Shown here one piece after another: positions 41,784-50,118 of a stretch of 64,000 nt of DNA. Position 1 is the stretch's first letter. Each line of letters starts with the position of its first letter. The position numbers were made by a program, and so were the translations under genes. Under the pieces are notes generated by a model, which worked only from the letters and a program-made list of their open reading frames with translations, was not told the origin of the DNA and ran no database searches. Source of the DNA: Paenibacillus_Z sp042653205 (lineage in GTDB: Bacteria > Bacillota > Bacilli > Paenibacillales > Paenibacillaceae); contig NZ_JBHSHY010000014.1 in the NCBI RefSeq assembly GCF_042653205.1, positions 70,379 to 134,378 of the forward strand. Direction: 5' to 3'.

Positions 41784-42464
41784 TCACGCCCGCGGTTCCT
41801 CCGATCCTCCCGCCCCGTCGCGCCCGCCGTCCGGCTTCTCCGGCGCCAGCCCGATCCGCCTCACTTTCTCGACGGCTTCCTTGCTGCTGCGGACGCCGAG
41901 CTTCTTCAGCATCTTGTTGACCTGGTTCTTCAGCGTGCTCTCCGCCTTGAACAGCTTGCGCTCGATCTGCGGCTGCGTGTAGCCCGCTTCGATCAGCTCG
42001 AACACCTCGCGCTCCGCCGCGGTGAGCGGCTTCAGCTGCTCCTCCCGCTTCAGCCGGGCGAACTCCTTCAGCAGCGCGTCCATCGGCGCCGAATGATGGT
42101 ACGCCGCGCGGATGGCGTGCGGCAGATGGAGATAGTTCGTCTTCTCGATATAATTGACGGCGCCGGCCGTGAACGCCTTCGTCATGACCGTCTCCTCGCT
42201 CATCGACGTCAGCATGATGATCTTGGCCCGGGGCGCGAGCTCATGGATCTCCATCGCCGCGTAGATGCCCTCGAGCTTGCGGTCGGTCAGCTGGATGTCC
42301 ATGAGAACGACATCGAACGCCAGCGTGCGGGCGAGCGACGCCGCTTCCGCCGCGTTCGTAGCCGCCCCGACGACGAGCAGATCCTCCTCCCGGTTCAGAA
42401 AGGCGGTGATGGCTTTGATCCAGCCGGGATCGTCCTCGACCAGAACTACGCGGATCGCATTCAT
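41784..42464 (-). CDS. Response regulator, LuxR/NarL type
   Basis: 226 aa. Receiver domain with acidic pocket VEDD (10-12), phospho-acceptor D56 in VLMDIQLTD, switch Thr in IMLTSMS and conserved Lys in YIEKTNY. C-terminal LuxR-type HTH (LTAAEREVFELIEAGYTQPQIERKLFKAESTLKNQVNKMLKKLGV). The end is Gly/Asp/Glu-rich. It starts 10 nt after the histidine kinase stop and is the last gene of the adaA-ogt-kinase-regulator unit. Confidence 0.93.
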   Translation of the reverse strand: MNAIRVVLVEDDPGWIKAITAFLNREEDLLVVGAATNAAEAASLARTLAFDVVLMDIQLTDRKLEGIYAAMEIHELAPRAKIIMLTSMSEETVMTKAFTAGAVNYIEKTNYLHLPHAIRAAYHHSAPMDALLKEFARLKREEQLKPLTAAEREVFELIEAGYTQPQIERKLFKAESTLKNQVNKMLKKLGVRSSKEAVEKVRRIGLAPEKPDGGRDGAGGSEEPRA

Positions 42465-42474
42465 GTCCGTACAT

Positions 42475-43797
42475 TCAGTCCTTCCGTTGTTTCTTGCGCG
42501 GGAATGCCAGCGTCACGCGCGTGCCGCGGTCCGGCTCGCTGCCTACGGCAAGCGTCCCTCCGCTCAGCTGCATGACGCTGTACGCGTACGACAAGCCGAG
42601 CCCGTAATTGTCGGTGCGGCTCTTCGTGCTGAAGAACGGCTCCAGAACGCGCCGCTGCAGTTCCTTCGGAATGCCGGGACCGTCGTCCGCCACCGTCAGC
42701 AGCACGTGCCGTTTGGTGCCGTCCAACGTCAGCCGCAGACGGCCGCCCCGTTCCATCGCCTCGGCCGCGTTCGCGATCAGGTTGCCGATCGCCTCCCGCA
42801 AGTGAACGGCGTCCAGCATCAGCAACGGGCGTTCGAGCACGCTGAACGAGGCGGCGATCCCGCGCGCTTCGAGCTCGTCGGCATGCCGGGCGAGGCAATC
42901 GCGGACGACGGCTTCCAGCGCATGCGGCTGCTCACGCAGGACGATCGTCTTCGTCTGCCCGTGAATGCGCGTCACCATGTCCAATAAATGCGCGGAGGAT
43001 TGCGAGATGATGGCGAGATGCTGCCGCGCTTCGTCGTCGTCCTCCGGCAGCCGATGGCCGAGATTGAGCGTGCTGAGCGAGATTTTGCCGAGTTCGTTCT
43101 TGATCGTATGATTGAGCATCGCCGTGCCCGAGCTGACCGCCTCCATCGTCGCGTCGAGCGGATCGCGCTCGAGCCGCAGCTTGACGCCGAGGAAGCCGTA
43201 CATGAACACGCACAGGAGCGCCATGGCGAGCGAATAGATGACGAAGACGGAGATGTAGGTGAAGAAATCGAAGTCCGGTTCGATCGCCCGGGCCACGTTG
43301 ATGAACACGAGGGCCGCGAGCACGGTGGGCACGATGATCAGCGCCGTCAGCAGCCGGCTCCGTCTGCGCCGCGGATCCGACTCCGCCAGCAGTGCGCGCA
43401 GCAGCACCCAGCAGGAAGCGGCGTAATACGGCCCCACCCAACAGAGCAGCAGGCCGAAGTCGACGCGGATCGCCGGCTCCATCGGCGTCACGGCGAGCGT
43501 CGCGGCGGCCGGGATCAGCAGCGCGGCTTGCAGCAGCGCGCGGTTCCTCCGGCGCCTCGGCCATGCCTCGGCGTACGTCAAGCTGAACGCGAGAATGCCC
43601 AGCGGGGTCCACGTCTGATTGACGTAGACCGCTGCGTCCGCGACGCGCGGCTGGCCCGCCTCGCGCAGCGCCTCCTCCAGCCCGCCGACCGCGGCGCACG
43701 CCAGGAAGAACGCCGCCCAGCGATTCGCGGTGCCGCGCGGGTTCGCGAGCAGCAGCACGGCCGCCGCGGCCGACAATGCGAAGAAATAGAAAATCAC
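42475..43797 (-). CDS. Membrane sensor histidine kinase
   Basis: 440 aa. The N-terminal half has about seven hydrophobic helices (residues 1-215), then a dimerisation segment with phospho-acceptor His in AMLNHTIKNELGKIS and an HATPase domain (N box AIGNLIANAAEAM, G1 VADDGPGIP, G2 NYGLGLSYAYSVM). The start is GTG at 43795-43797, overlapping the ogt stop by 4 nt (GTGA); a much longer in-frame extension antiparallel to ogt/adaA is not real. The cognate regulator follows. The stimulus is unknown, but coupling to DNA-repair genes suggests alkylation or a related stress. Confidence 0.9.
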   Translation of the reverse strand: MIFYFFALSAAAAVLLLANPRGTANRWAAFFLACAAVGGLEEALREAGQPRVADAAVYVNQTWTPLGILAFSLTYAEAWPRRRRNRALLQAALLIPAAATLAVTPMEPAIRVDFGLLLCWVGPYYAASCWVLLRALLAESDPRRRRSRLLTALIIVPTVLAALVFINVARAIEPDFDFFTYISVFVIYSLAMALLCVFMYGFLGVKLRLERDPLDATMEAVSSGTAMLNHTIKNELGKISLSTLNLGHRLPEDDDEARQHLAIISQSSAHLLDMVTRIHGQTKTIVLREQPHALEAVVRDCLARHADELEARGIAASFSVLERPLLMLDAVHLREAIGNLIANAAEAMERGGRLRLTLDGTKRHVLLTVADDGPGIPKELQRRVLEPFFSTKSRTDNYGLGLSYAYSVMQLSGGTLAVGSEPDRGTRVTLAFPRKKQRKD

Positions 43798-44321
43798 GAC
43801 GTTGCCCTGAGCGCTCCTTCGCGCCGGAGCAGCTCCGCCTTCATCGCGATGCCGGCACGGAAGCCGGTCAGCGCGCCGTTCTTGCCGAGCACGCGGTGGC
43901 AGGGCACGAAGAACAACACGGGATTCGCCCCGATCGCGCCGGCGACCGCCCGCACCGCGGATGGACGGCCGAGCCGCTCCGCGACGTCCGCGTAAGCGCG
44001 CACTTCGCCGGAGGGAATGAGGCGAAGCTCCTGCCAGACGGACAGCTGGAACGCGGTGCCCCGCAGGTCGATCGCAACGTCGGCGTCCCGCGCGCCGTCT
44101 TCCAGATACGCGCGGATCGCCGCCGCGTAAGGCGCCATCGCCGCGTCGTCGCGCCGCGGTTCGGTCCCCGGCAGCTGCCGGGCGGCCCAGCCGGCCAGTT
44201 CTTCGTAGGCGGCCCCCGGCGTGCCGATATAGCACAGCCCCTTGCCGGTAGCCGCGATATGCATGGACCAATCGCCGCTCCCGAGCAGCGACCAATATAG
44301 AGTATCGTCTGATTTACGCAT
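43794..44321 (-). CDS. ogt: Methylated-DNA--[protein]-cysteine S-methyltransferase
   Basis: Suicide enzyme that removes O6-alkyl groups from guanine. 175 aa: N-terminal domain, then the DNA-binding/active-site domain with TAFQLSVWQELRLIPSGEVRAYADVAERLGRPSAVRAVAGAIGANP and the acceptor Cys in FFVPCHRVLG. The ATG overlaps the adaA stop by 8 nt. B. subtilis has a comparable adaA-adaB pair, so this may equally be named adaB. Confidence 0.94.
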   Translation of the reverse strand: MRKSDDTLYWSLLGSGDWSMHIAATGKGLCYIGTPGAAYEELAGWAARQLPGTEPRRDDAAMAPYAAAIRAYLEDGARDADVAIDLRGTAFQLSVWQELRLIPSGEVRAYADVAERLGRPSAVRAVAGAIGANPVLFFVPCHRVLGKNGALTGFRAGIAMKAELLRREGALRATS

Positions 44322-44913
44322 GACGGTCACCTTCCCTCGAATGGTTCGGCGCGCGATGCGCCAGCCGGTATTGCGTCGGCGTGCAGCCGGCGGCCTTCTG
44401 GAACGCGGTCGCGAAATGAGCCGCGTTCGGCATGCCGACGTCCCCGCCGACCTCGGCGATCGCGGCCGCGGTTTCGCGCAGCAGCGTTTTCGCTGCTTCG
44501 ATTCGCACGCGCAAGAGGTAGTCGGCGGGAGATTCGCCCCAGACCCGCTTAAAGGTGCGCTGCAGATGGTACGGACTGACGTGCTGCTGCTCGGCCAGCG
44601 CATCGAGCGTGATCCGCTCCGGGTAATGCGCCCGGATCGATTCCGCGATCGCGTCGACCCACTCTTCGTCCGGCAGCCGCAGCCCGTCCGGCTTGCACCG
44701 CTTGCACGGCCGGAAGCCCGCTTGCGCCGCGTCCGCCGCGATGTTGAATATACGTACGTGCTCGCGCATCGGCTCCCGCGACTTGCAGGACGGCCGGCAA
44801 AAAATACGCGTCGTGCTGACCCCGTAATAAAACGCGCCGTCATGCGCCGCGTCGCAGCCGACGATCGCGGTCCACTGCGCGTCCGACGGCGTCTCGTTCG
44901 TTAGAACGGTCAT
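44314..44913 (-). CDS. adaA: AdaA-type methylphosphotriester transferase and AraC regulator
   Basis: 199 aa. N-terminal Ada metal-binding domain with the four-Cys zinc site (FCRPSCKSR ... PCKRCKP), in which one Cys accepts a methyl group from phosphotriesters, then an AraC HTH domain (ITLDALAEQQHVSPYHLQRTFKRVWGESPADYL). Methylation turns Ada proteins into activators of repair genes. ATG 44911-44913 follows GGAGGTGA. Divergent from alkA, with 163 bp between, where its operator should lie. Confidence 0.94.
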   Translation of the reverse strand: MTVLTNETPSDAQWTAIVGCDAAHDGAFYYGVSTTRIFCRPSCKSREPMREHVRIFNIAADAAQAGFRPCKRCKPDGLRLPDEEWVDAIAESIRAHYPERITLDALAEQQHVSPYHLQRTFKRVWGESPADYLLRVRIEAAKTLLRETAAAIAEVGGDVGMPNAAHFATAFQKAAGCTPTQYRLAHRAPNHSREGDRHA

Positions 44914-45076
44914 GCGCCTCACCTCCACAACGCAAAGTATACCCGCTTTAACGGCTGTATGTAAGGCCTGCCCGAATGAAAAAGCAAGATTGCGAAAGGC
45001 CCGCCGCCCGTTATATGGTACAACTAGTACAGAGAGCCGGGAACGTCTCTGCCCGGACGAAGGAGGATGCGAAAGC

Positions 45077-45976
45077 ATGGCAGCTGCAATTACGATCGAG
45101 ACGCCGGGCGTCTTCGATTTCGCGCAGATCTTCGATTATTTGAACCGGTCCGCCAACGAGTGCCTATACGAGGCGGACGCCGCGTCCGTGACCCGGCTCA
45201 TGCCCGCGGGCGGCGCGCCTGTGCTCGTCCGGCTGTCGGCGCGCGCGGACGGCGCGCTGACGGCGGAATGCCCCGCCTTGACGGAGCCGCCGGACGACGA
45301 GACGTTACGCGCCGTTGCCGCGTATATCCGCGAATGGTTCGACATGGACCGGGATTTGAGCGGCTTCCTGGCGCTCGCTTCGCGAGACGAGGTGCTGGCT
45401 CCCGCGGTTCGGCGGTTCCGCGGCCTGCGCATTGTCGGCATCGCCGATTTGTTCGAAGCGCTCTGCTGGGGCATCATGGGGCAGCAGATCAACCTGGCCT
45501 TCGCCTACACGCTCAAGCGCCGCTTCGTGGAACGGTACGGCGATTCCGTCCGATGGAACGGGCGCGTCTACTGGACGTTCCCGGCGCCGGAGCGGATCGC
45601 GGCGATCGATCCCGCCGAGCTCCGCGGCCTGCAGTTCACGGGGCGGAAAGCCGAGTACGTCGTCGGCGCCGCGCGGCTGATGGCCGAAGGCGTCCTGTCC
45701 AAAGCCGGCCTGCTCGCGCTGCCGGATTGGACGGCCAGGGAGAAGGCGCTCACCGCCATCCGCGGCATCGGGCCATGGACGGCGCACTATGTGCTGATGC
45801 GCTGCCTGCGCAATCCCGGCGCGTTCCCGCTCGAGGACGTCGGGCTGCACAATGCGCTCAAGGTTGCGCTCGGCCGCGAAGAGAAGCCGCCGCTCGCCGA
45901 GATCCAAGCGCTTGCGGCACCGTGGGGCGAATGGAAGGCGTACGCGACGTTCTATCTGTGGCGCCTCCTGTACTGA
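45077..45976 (+). CDS. alkA: DNA-3-methyladenine glycosylase II (AlkA-like)
   Basis: Base-excision repair glycosylase removing alkylated purines. 299 aa: AlkA N-terminal domain, then the HhH-GPD domain with LRIVGIADLFEALCWGIMGQQIN, helix-hairpin-helix IRGIGPWTAHYVLMRC and catalytic Asp in AFPLEDVGLH. ATG 45077-45079 with AAGGAGG upstream; the in-frame extension leftward overlaps adaA's promoter and is not used. Completes the divergent alkylation-repair locus. Confidence 0.93.
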   Translation: MAAAITIETPGVFDFAQIFDYLNRSANECLYEADAASVTRLMPAGGAPVLVRLSARADGALTAECPALTEPPDDETLRAVAAYIREWFDMDRDLSGFLALASRDEVLAPAVRRFRGLRIVGIADLFEALCWGIMGQQINLAFAYTLKRRFVERYGDSVRWNGRVYWTFPAPERIAAIDPAELRGLQFTGRKAEYVVGAARLMAEGVLSKAGLLALPDWTAREKALTAIRGIGPWTAHYVLMRCLRNPGAFPLEDVGLHNALKVALGREEKPPLAEIQALAAPWGEWKAYATFYLWRLLY

Positions 45977-46031
45977 GACGGCCCGCATCCGTCACACGCG
46001 ACCCAACGAAAAAAACCGCCTGAGCGGCGGC

Positions 46032-46253
46032 TTAAAAATCGAATTCCGATTTCGGTTTTTTCGGTTGTCGTTTGATTTTGTTTTGCACGGCCGGCAAATG
46101 CCTCATGCTGCGATGCATGGGGCCTTTGCAGATCGGGCAGCTTTGCTCCCGCTCGGCGAATTCCTCGCGCACCCACGCTTTGCACTCCGGATTTTTGCAC
46201 TTCCAAATCTTCGTCGGAATCAATTTCGGTTTGTCTTCTTCGGTCGTAGCCAA
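46032..46253 (-). CDS. YdjO-like zinc-ribbon protein
   Basis: 73 aa. Two CxxC-type pairs (WKCKNPECKAW and CPICKGPM) form a zinc ribbon, and the order matches the cold-inducible YdjO family of Bacillales. I choose a TTG start at 46251-46253 (MATTEEDKPKLIPTKIW): GAAAGGATG ends about 8 nt upstream, while an ATG 24 nt earlier has no SD. Function unknown. Confidence 0.78.
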   Translation of the reverse strand: MATTEEDKPKLIPTKIWKCKNPECKAWVREEFAEREQSCPICKGPMHRSMRHLPAVQNKIKRQPKKPKSEFDF

Positions 46254-46618
46254 GTTGTAAGCATCCTTTCCATTCATCAAGCATGTTCAGTGGTTTCATG
46301 ACTTTTCATTTGACGTTTGCGTTTTTCGCGTTATCTTATCTAATAAGAAAAGCCGAATTGCATATGTAAATCGTTTTCTAGGCTTCCGCGGCTGCTGCTC
46401 GATTATCTATTCTCCCCCATCATCGCCTGTCTTACGTTCGGCATTTGCATGCACGCGCAATTTCCGGCCGTTCCCGCGGCGGCGTGGATCATCGGCATCG
46501 CCCGGAAAACGATCCCTCGCGCAATCGGCATCATTATTATAATCGCCTGCGCCCTTTCTGTCACACCCGTCTCGCGAAAGCCGCCGGACGCCGGTAAGAC
46601 GGCTCGACACGCGCCCAG
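46254..46618. other. Gene-free interval upstream of the YdjO-like gene
   Basis: The left part (46281-46385) is AT-rich and probably holds the promoter and leader of the YdjO-like gene. The remainder has short open frames on both strands without SD or domain character; one runs into the terminator. I see no gene. Confidence 0.55.
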
Positions 46619-46667
46619 CGGACAACGCAAAAAAGCACCTGAGGCAGGTGCTTTTTTGCGTTGTCCG
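46619..46667. terminator. Very long bidirectional terminator hairpin
   Basis: 23-bp perfect stem (46619-46641 with 46645-46667) and 3-nt loop, containing A6/T6 within the stem. It sits 22 nt past the glutathione peroxidase stop. Confidence 0.9.
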
Positions 46668-46689
46668 ATTCTCCGAGAGCGAGTCCGTA

Positions 46690-47208
46690 TCAGTCGTTGA
46701 CGGTATTGGCCGCGGCGCCGAGGCCGCCCGTCTCGATCAGGCTGCGAAGATCCGGTTCGATGGCCGACGGATCCGTCGGCGCCGGGTACTGCTTCAGGAC
46801 GTTGCCCTGCCGATCCACGAGAAACTTCGCGAAGTTCCAATCGATGTCGCCCGTATGGTATGGCGCCGGCACCGCGTCGACGAGGTACTTGTAAAGCGGA
46901 TGCGCGTCCTCGCCGCGCACGTCGATCTTCGCGAACATCGGGAACGTCACGTTGTAGTTCAGCTCGCAAAACTGCGCGATCTCCTCGTTCGTGCCCGGCT
47001 CTTGGTTCTTGAACTGGTTGCACGGAAACCCGAGCACGACGACGCCTTCGTCCTTGAAGGTCTCGTAGATGTGCTGCAGCCCCTTGTAATGCGGCGTCAG
47101 GCCGCAGGCGCTCGCCGTGTTGACGATCAGCAGGATCTTGCCTTCGTACGGCTTCAGCGTCGCCGGCTTGCCGTCGATCGTTCTCACTTCATAATCGTAA
47201 ATAGACAT
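46690..47208 (-). CDS. Glutathione peroxidase family (BsaA-type thiol peroxidase)
   Basis: Reduces peroxides using thioredoxin-like donors in bacilli. 172 aa. Peroxidatic Cys C35 in VNTASACGLTPHY (Lys of the usual SKCG is Ala here), Gln in GFPCNQFKNQEPG, Trp/Asn in DWNFAKFLVD; resolving Cys candidates C in FPCNQF and FCELNYNV. ATG 47206-47208 follows GGGAGGGACGAGC. Single gene with a strong terminator. Confidence 0.93.
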   Translation of the reverse strand: MSIYDYEVRTIDGKPATLKPYEGKILLIVNTASACGLTPHYKGLQHIYETFKDEGVVVLGFPCNQFKNQEPGTNEEIAQFCELNYNVTFPMFAKIDVRGEDAHPLYKYLVDAVPAPYHTGDIDWNFAKFLVDRQGNVLKQYPAPTDPSAIEPDLRSLIETGGLGAAANTVND

Positions 47209-47311
47209 GCTCGTCCCTCCCGAAATCGCGTTGATTTCATTAAATTGCATAAAATCATTATAGCCTAATGCGCGATTCCGGGGCAAATCCGAATTCGGGA
47301 CGCGCGCCGGT

Positions 47312-48238
47312 TCAGCCTTCCCGTCCGAAGGCGATCTGCAGCTGGCCCGCGAGCTGCTCCGCGTCCTCCCAGACGATCGGCCGGACGCCTGCCGGCTTGT
47401 CCGCCGCCGAAGCGGAGCTGCGCGTCCAGGTTACCGGAATCTCGTTGCCGAGCGCGTAGCCGGCGTACATCCACGTCTCGGCTCCCGGCGCCGAGATGTC
47501 GGCGATGAGCATCTTGCAGGTCAGCACCTGCTCGAGTGCCTCCTGCATGGACTTGCCGTCCGCGAGGCGCCCCTCTTCCCGCTCCACCAGCTTCGGCGAG
47601 TAGCCAAGCTGGATCAGTCGCGGAAACACCGTGTTCATCCACTCCCGCGTCATGTCTTCCTCGTGCTCCGGAAGCAGCACGAAGCAAGGCTTGAGCGCCT
47701 TGCCCGACGCGCTGGATTCCGCCTCCAGCCAGCCCTTCTCCGTCATCCGGAACGTCGAGCCGATCCGCTCGATCATGCCGTCTTCCTTCAGCTTCTCGGC
47801 GATGTATACGAGCTCCTGCAAATTCATCGAATACGTCAAATTATAGCTTTGCGCGAAATGATTGATGACGACCGGTTCGCCCGGCCCTCTCGCGTGACGG
47901 TGCAAGTACCGCAGGAGGCGCAGCCCCTTGTCCTCGGTCGTCAGCGGCACGAGCGGCGACTGCAGAATGTCGTCCTTCCCGTCGAAGGAAACGATGACCG
48001 TCTCTTCGCAGTCGCTCTTCTCGCGGATATAGGCGGAGATGATCGGGAACATGCTTCGCTTGTCCCCGTAGGACAGCTGGCGGAACGGCTCGTAGCTGCC
48101 GTCCTTCAAGCCGTAGGACGCGCTCGGCGAGCACAGGCAGTTCATGTACCATTCGCTGCCGCCTTTATGTTTGACCTGCACGAGCGAATCGCAGAACAGG
48201 CATCGTTTCTGATCCAAAACTTCCATGAGTGCGTTCAT
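47312..48238 (-). CDS. Zinc-ribbon / winged-helix-like / deoxyribosyltransferase-like protein of unknown function
   Basis: 308 aa. N-terminus has a CxxC pair and a second C-x-C (RCLFCDSLV ... MNCLCSPS), a likely zinc-binding unit. The middle (about 110-185) looks like a winged helix (NLQELVYIAEKLKEDGMIERIGSTFRMTEKGW). The C-terminal ~120 residues start KPCFVLLPEHEED and contain QVLTCKMLIADISAPGAETWMYAGYALGNEIPV, the layout of nucleoside 2-deoxyribosyltransferase/TIR-like nucleotide-binding domains. I know no characterised homolog. GGGAGG abuts the ATG at 48236-48238; the ATG four codons later is an alternative. Confidence 0.75.
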   Translation of the reverse strand: MNALMEVLDQKRCLFCDSLVQVKHKGGSEWYMNCLCSPSASYGLKDGSYEPFRQLSYGDKRSMFPIISAYIREKSDCEETVIVSFDGKDDILQSPLVPLTTEDKGLRLLRYLHRHARGPGEPVVINHFAQSYNLTYSMNLQELVYIAEKLKEDGMIERIGSTFRMTEKGWLEAESSASGKALKPCFVLLPEHEEDMTREWMNTVFPRLIQLGYSPKLVEREEGRLADGKSMQEALEQVLTCKMLIADISAPGAETWMYAGYALGNEIPVTWTRSSASAADKPAGVRPIVWEDAEQLAGQLQIAFGREG

Positions 48239-48298
48239 CCTCCCTTTGTCTCTATGAAGGATTCGGATCATCGGCCCCGATAGAGGGTGCCGGAGCCA

Positions 48299-48547
48299 TT
48301 AAGCTTTTCTCATGTTTGATGTACCCCGATCCGCGCGTTCTGAAGCGGCCCAAATACTGCCAGTCCAGACGATGGCGTCCCCCGCCGCGACATTCGCCGC
48401 CACCTTGTCCCGCGGCAGCCGCAGCGTCTTGTCGCCGATCTCCGCCGTCACGCCGTCCGCTCCGGCCTCCGTCACGATGCCGACGCGCCGGACGACGCAG
48501 CTCGCACCTTCGGCTGCCCCTGCGCTTTCACCCGCCGATTCTCGCAT
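48299..48547 (-). CDS. Small hypothetical protein, 82 aa
   Basis: Starts MRESAGESAGAAEGASCVVRRVG. The central part (VTAEIGDKTLRLPRDKVAANVAAGDAIVW) looks like a small beta-barrel comparable to DUF3006-type proteins. ATG 48545-48547 has AAGGGGG 9 nt upstream. It lies downstream of dgt in the same direction. Moderately confident that it is expressed; function unknown. Confidence 0.5.
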   Translation of the reverse strand: MRESAGESAGAAEGASCVVRRVGIVTEAGADGVTAEIGDKTLRLPRDKVAANVAAGDAIVWTGSIWAASERADRGTSNMRKA

Positions 48548-48650
48548 TCCGATCCGCCCCCTTCGCGAGAAGGACGACCGCGCCGCTGCGCCGATCGTCC
48601 TTCCATGTCCGTCAGGCCGCGAAGCATCGCGCCGCGCTGCCCGTCCGTCG

Positions 48651-49967
48651 TTAATCGCGCTCGTAAATCGAACCCGACCGGCTCGCGTAAAATTCCGCGT
48701 ATACCTTCTCGGCGTACGCGTCCGTCATGCCCGCGATGTAATCCGCCACCATGCGCTCCCACGGCCACTTGCTGCGCTGCCGCTCATAGTTCTCAAGCCA
48801 GTCCGGCGGGATGATAAGCCGCCCCGTCTCCGGCGCCTTGAAGCTGTCCCACAGCCGCTCGATCATGATCTCGCTCCGCTTGTGCAGCCGCTGCACGCGG
48901 AAATCCTTGATCAGCGTCACCCAGGCCAGCTTCTTCAGAATCTCCATCGTCCGCAGCAGCTCCAGATCCTGCACGCCGTCGCGGATGAACGTTACGCGCT
49001 TCCAGCCGGTGGCGGGATCGTCGATGATGCCGACGCCGCTCACGAACTTGCGGACCCAGCGCGCCTTCATCTCGCGCCGCGTCCGGGACGGCTCCCGGCC
49101 GCATTCGATGTAGACCGTCTCCCACTGCTGCAGATAATGATGAAGCGCCTGCCGCACCATCTGCATCATGTCGACTTCCTCCCAATGCATGACCGCGTTG
49201 CCGGGATCGTCGACGATCTCCTGCATGACGCTCGCCACGAGCCGGTCATCCTCGAACAGGCTCGGATTCATCTGAATTTTGCCGGCGCGGATGCCGTCCT
49301 CGATGTCGTGCGTCGAGTAGGCAATATCATCGCACAGATCCATCAGCTGGGCTTCGAGCGTCGCGACGTCGTCCGGCATGCCCCACGCCTTGCGGAGGCC
49401 GGCGATGCCCTCCCATTCCATGCCGTAGACGCCCTTGAGCCGTCCGGGGTCGTCCAGGCAGAACGGATACTTATTGATCGCGAGCAGCACCGCAGCCGTC
49501 AGATCGAGGCCGCTGTCGCTGCCCGCGCGCTTCTCGAGGAACATGAGGATGCGGAAATTTTGGGCGTTGCCCTCGTACTTCATCCCGCATTCCGCCGACA
49601 AAATCTCGTTCAGCACTTCCTCGCCCTTGTGGCCGAACGGCGGGTGGCCCAGATCGTGCGCGAGCGAAGCGACCTCCACGACCTCGGGATCCATGACCAG
49701 CCCGGGATGCTCGCGACGCGCGAGAAACGGATTCGCCTTGCACAGCTTGCGCGCGACCTCGCGGGCGATCTGCGACACCTCCAGCGAATGCGTCAGCCGC
49801 GTCCGGTAGTAGTCGCCGGAGCCGGCGCCGAACACCTGCGATTTGCCTTGCAGCCGGCGGAACGCCGGCGATTGGATCAAGCGGGCGTAATCTTTCTCGA
49901 ACTCGTCCCGGTCCTCGCTGGAGTGGATGTTCTCGAAGTCAAACAACCGCATCTTGCGCACGTTCAT
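48651..49967 (-). CDS. dgt: dGTPase-like dNTP triphosphohydrolase
   Basis: HD-domain enzyme releasing tripolyphosphate from dNTPs. 438 aa with the family N-terminus (AFRRLQGKSQVFG), metal motifs RLTHSLEVSQIAR (H) and SLAHDLGHPPFGHKGE (HD), DDIAYSTHDIEDGI (D) and a long helical C-terminus. ATG has GGAGG 10 nt upstream. Cytoplasmic; monocistronic or with the 82-aa gene. Confidence 0.92.
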   Translation of the reverse strand: MNVRKMRLFDFENIHSSEDRDEFEKDYARLIQSPAFRRLQGKSQVFGAGSGDYYRTRLTHSLEVSQIAREVARKLCKANPFLARREHPGLVMDPEVVEVASLAHDLGHPPFGHKGEEVLNEILSAECGMKYEGNAQNFRILMFLEKRAGSDSGLDLTAAVLLAINKYPFCLDDPGRLKGVYGMEWEGIAGLRKAWGMPDDVATLEAQLMDLCDDIAYSTHDIEDGIRAGKIQMNPSLFEDDRLVASVMQEIVDDPGNAVMHWEEVDMMQMVRQALHHYLQQWETVYIECGREPSRTRREMKARWVRKFVSGVGIIDDPATGWKRVTFIRDGVQDLELLRTMEILKKLAWVTLIKDFRVQRLHKRSEIMIERLWDSFKAPETGRLIIPPDWLENYERQRSKWPWERMVADYIAGMTDAYAEKVYAEFYASRSGSIYERD

Positions 49968-50030
49968 GCCTCATCCGCCTCCCTCATTCGTTTGTTCTTT
50001 ATTTTATGTAGAACGTTCGGGAATAGCAAT

Positions 50031-50089
50031 AAAAAAACCTCGCAAGCTGACGATGCAGGACAGATGGCCTGACGTCAGCTTGTGAGGTT
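50031..50089 (-). terminator. Intrinsic terminator of the odhAB operon
   Basis: 17-bp stem with one mismatch (50037-50053 with 50073-50089) followed by TTTTTTT on the minus strand, 30 nt past the odhB stop. Confidence 0.9.
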
Positions 50090-50118
50090 GTGGTTAGGCT
50101 TATGATGCAGTCCGGCAA

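Noticed and set aside
42475..44295. Histidine kinase extended by about 166 codons into ogt
   Set aside because: The extension is the wrong frame of ogt, has no membrane character, and a GTG overlapping the ogt stop gives a normal start.
46449..46700. 83-codon plus-strand frame with an Ile-rich stretch
   Set aside because: No SD, runs through the 23-bp terminator hairpin and into the glutathione peroxidase 3' end.
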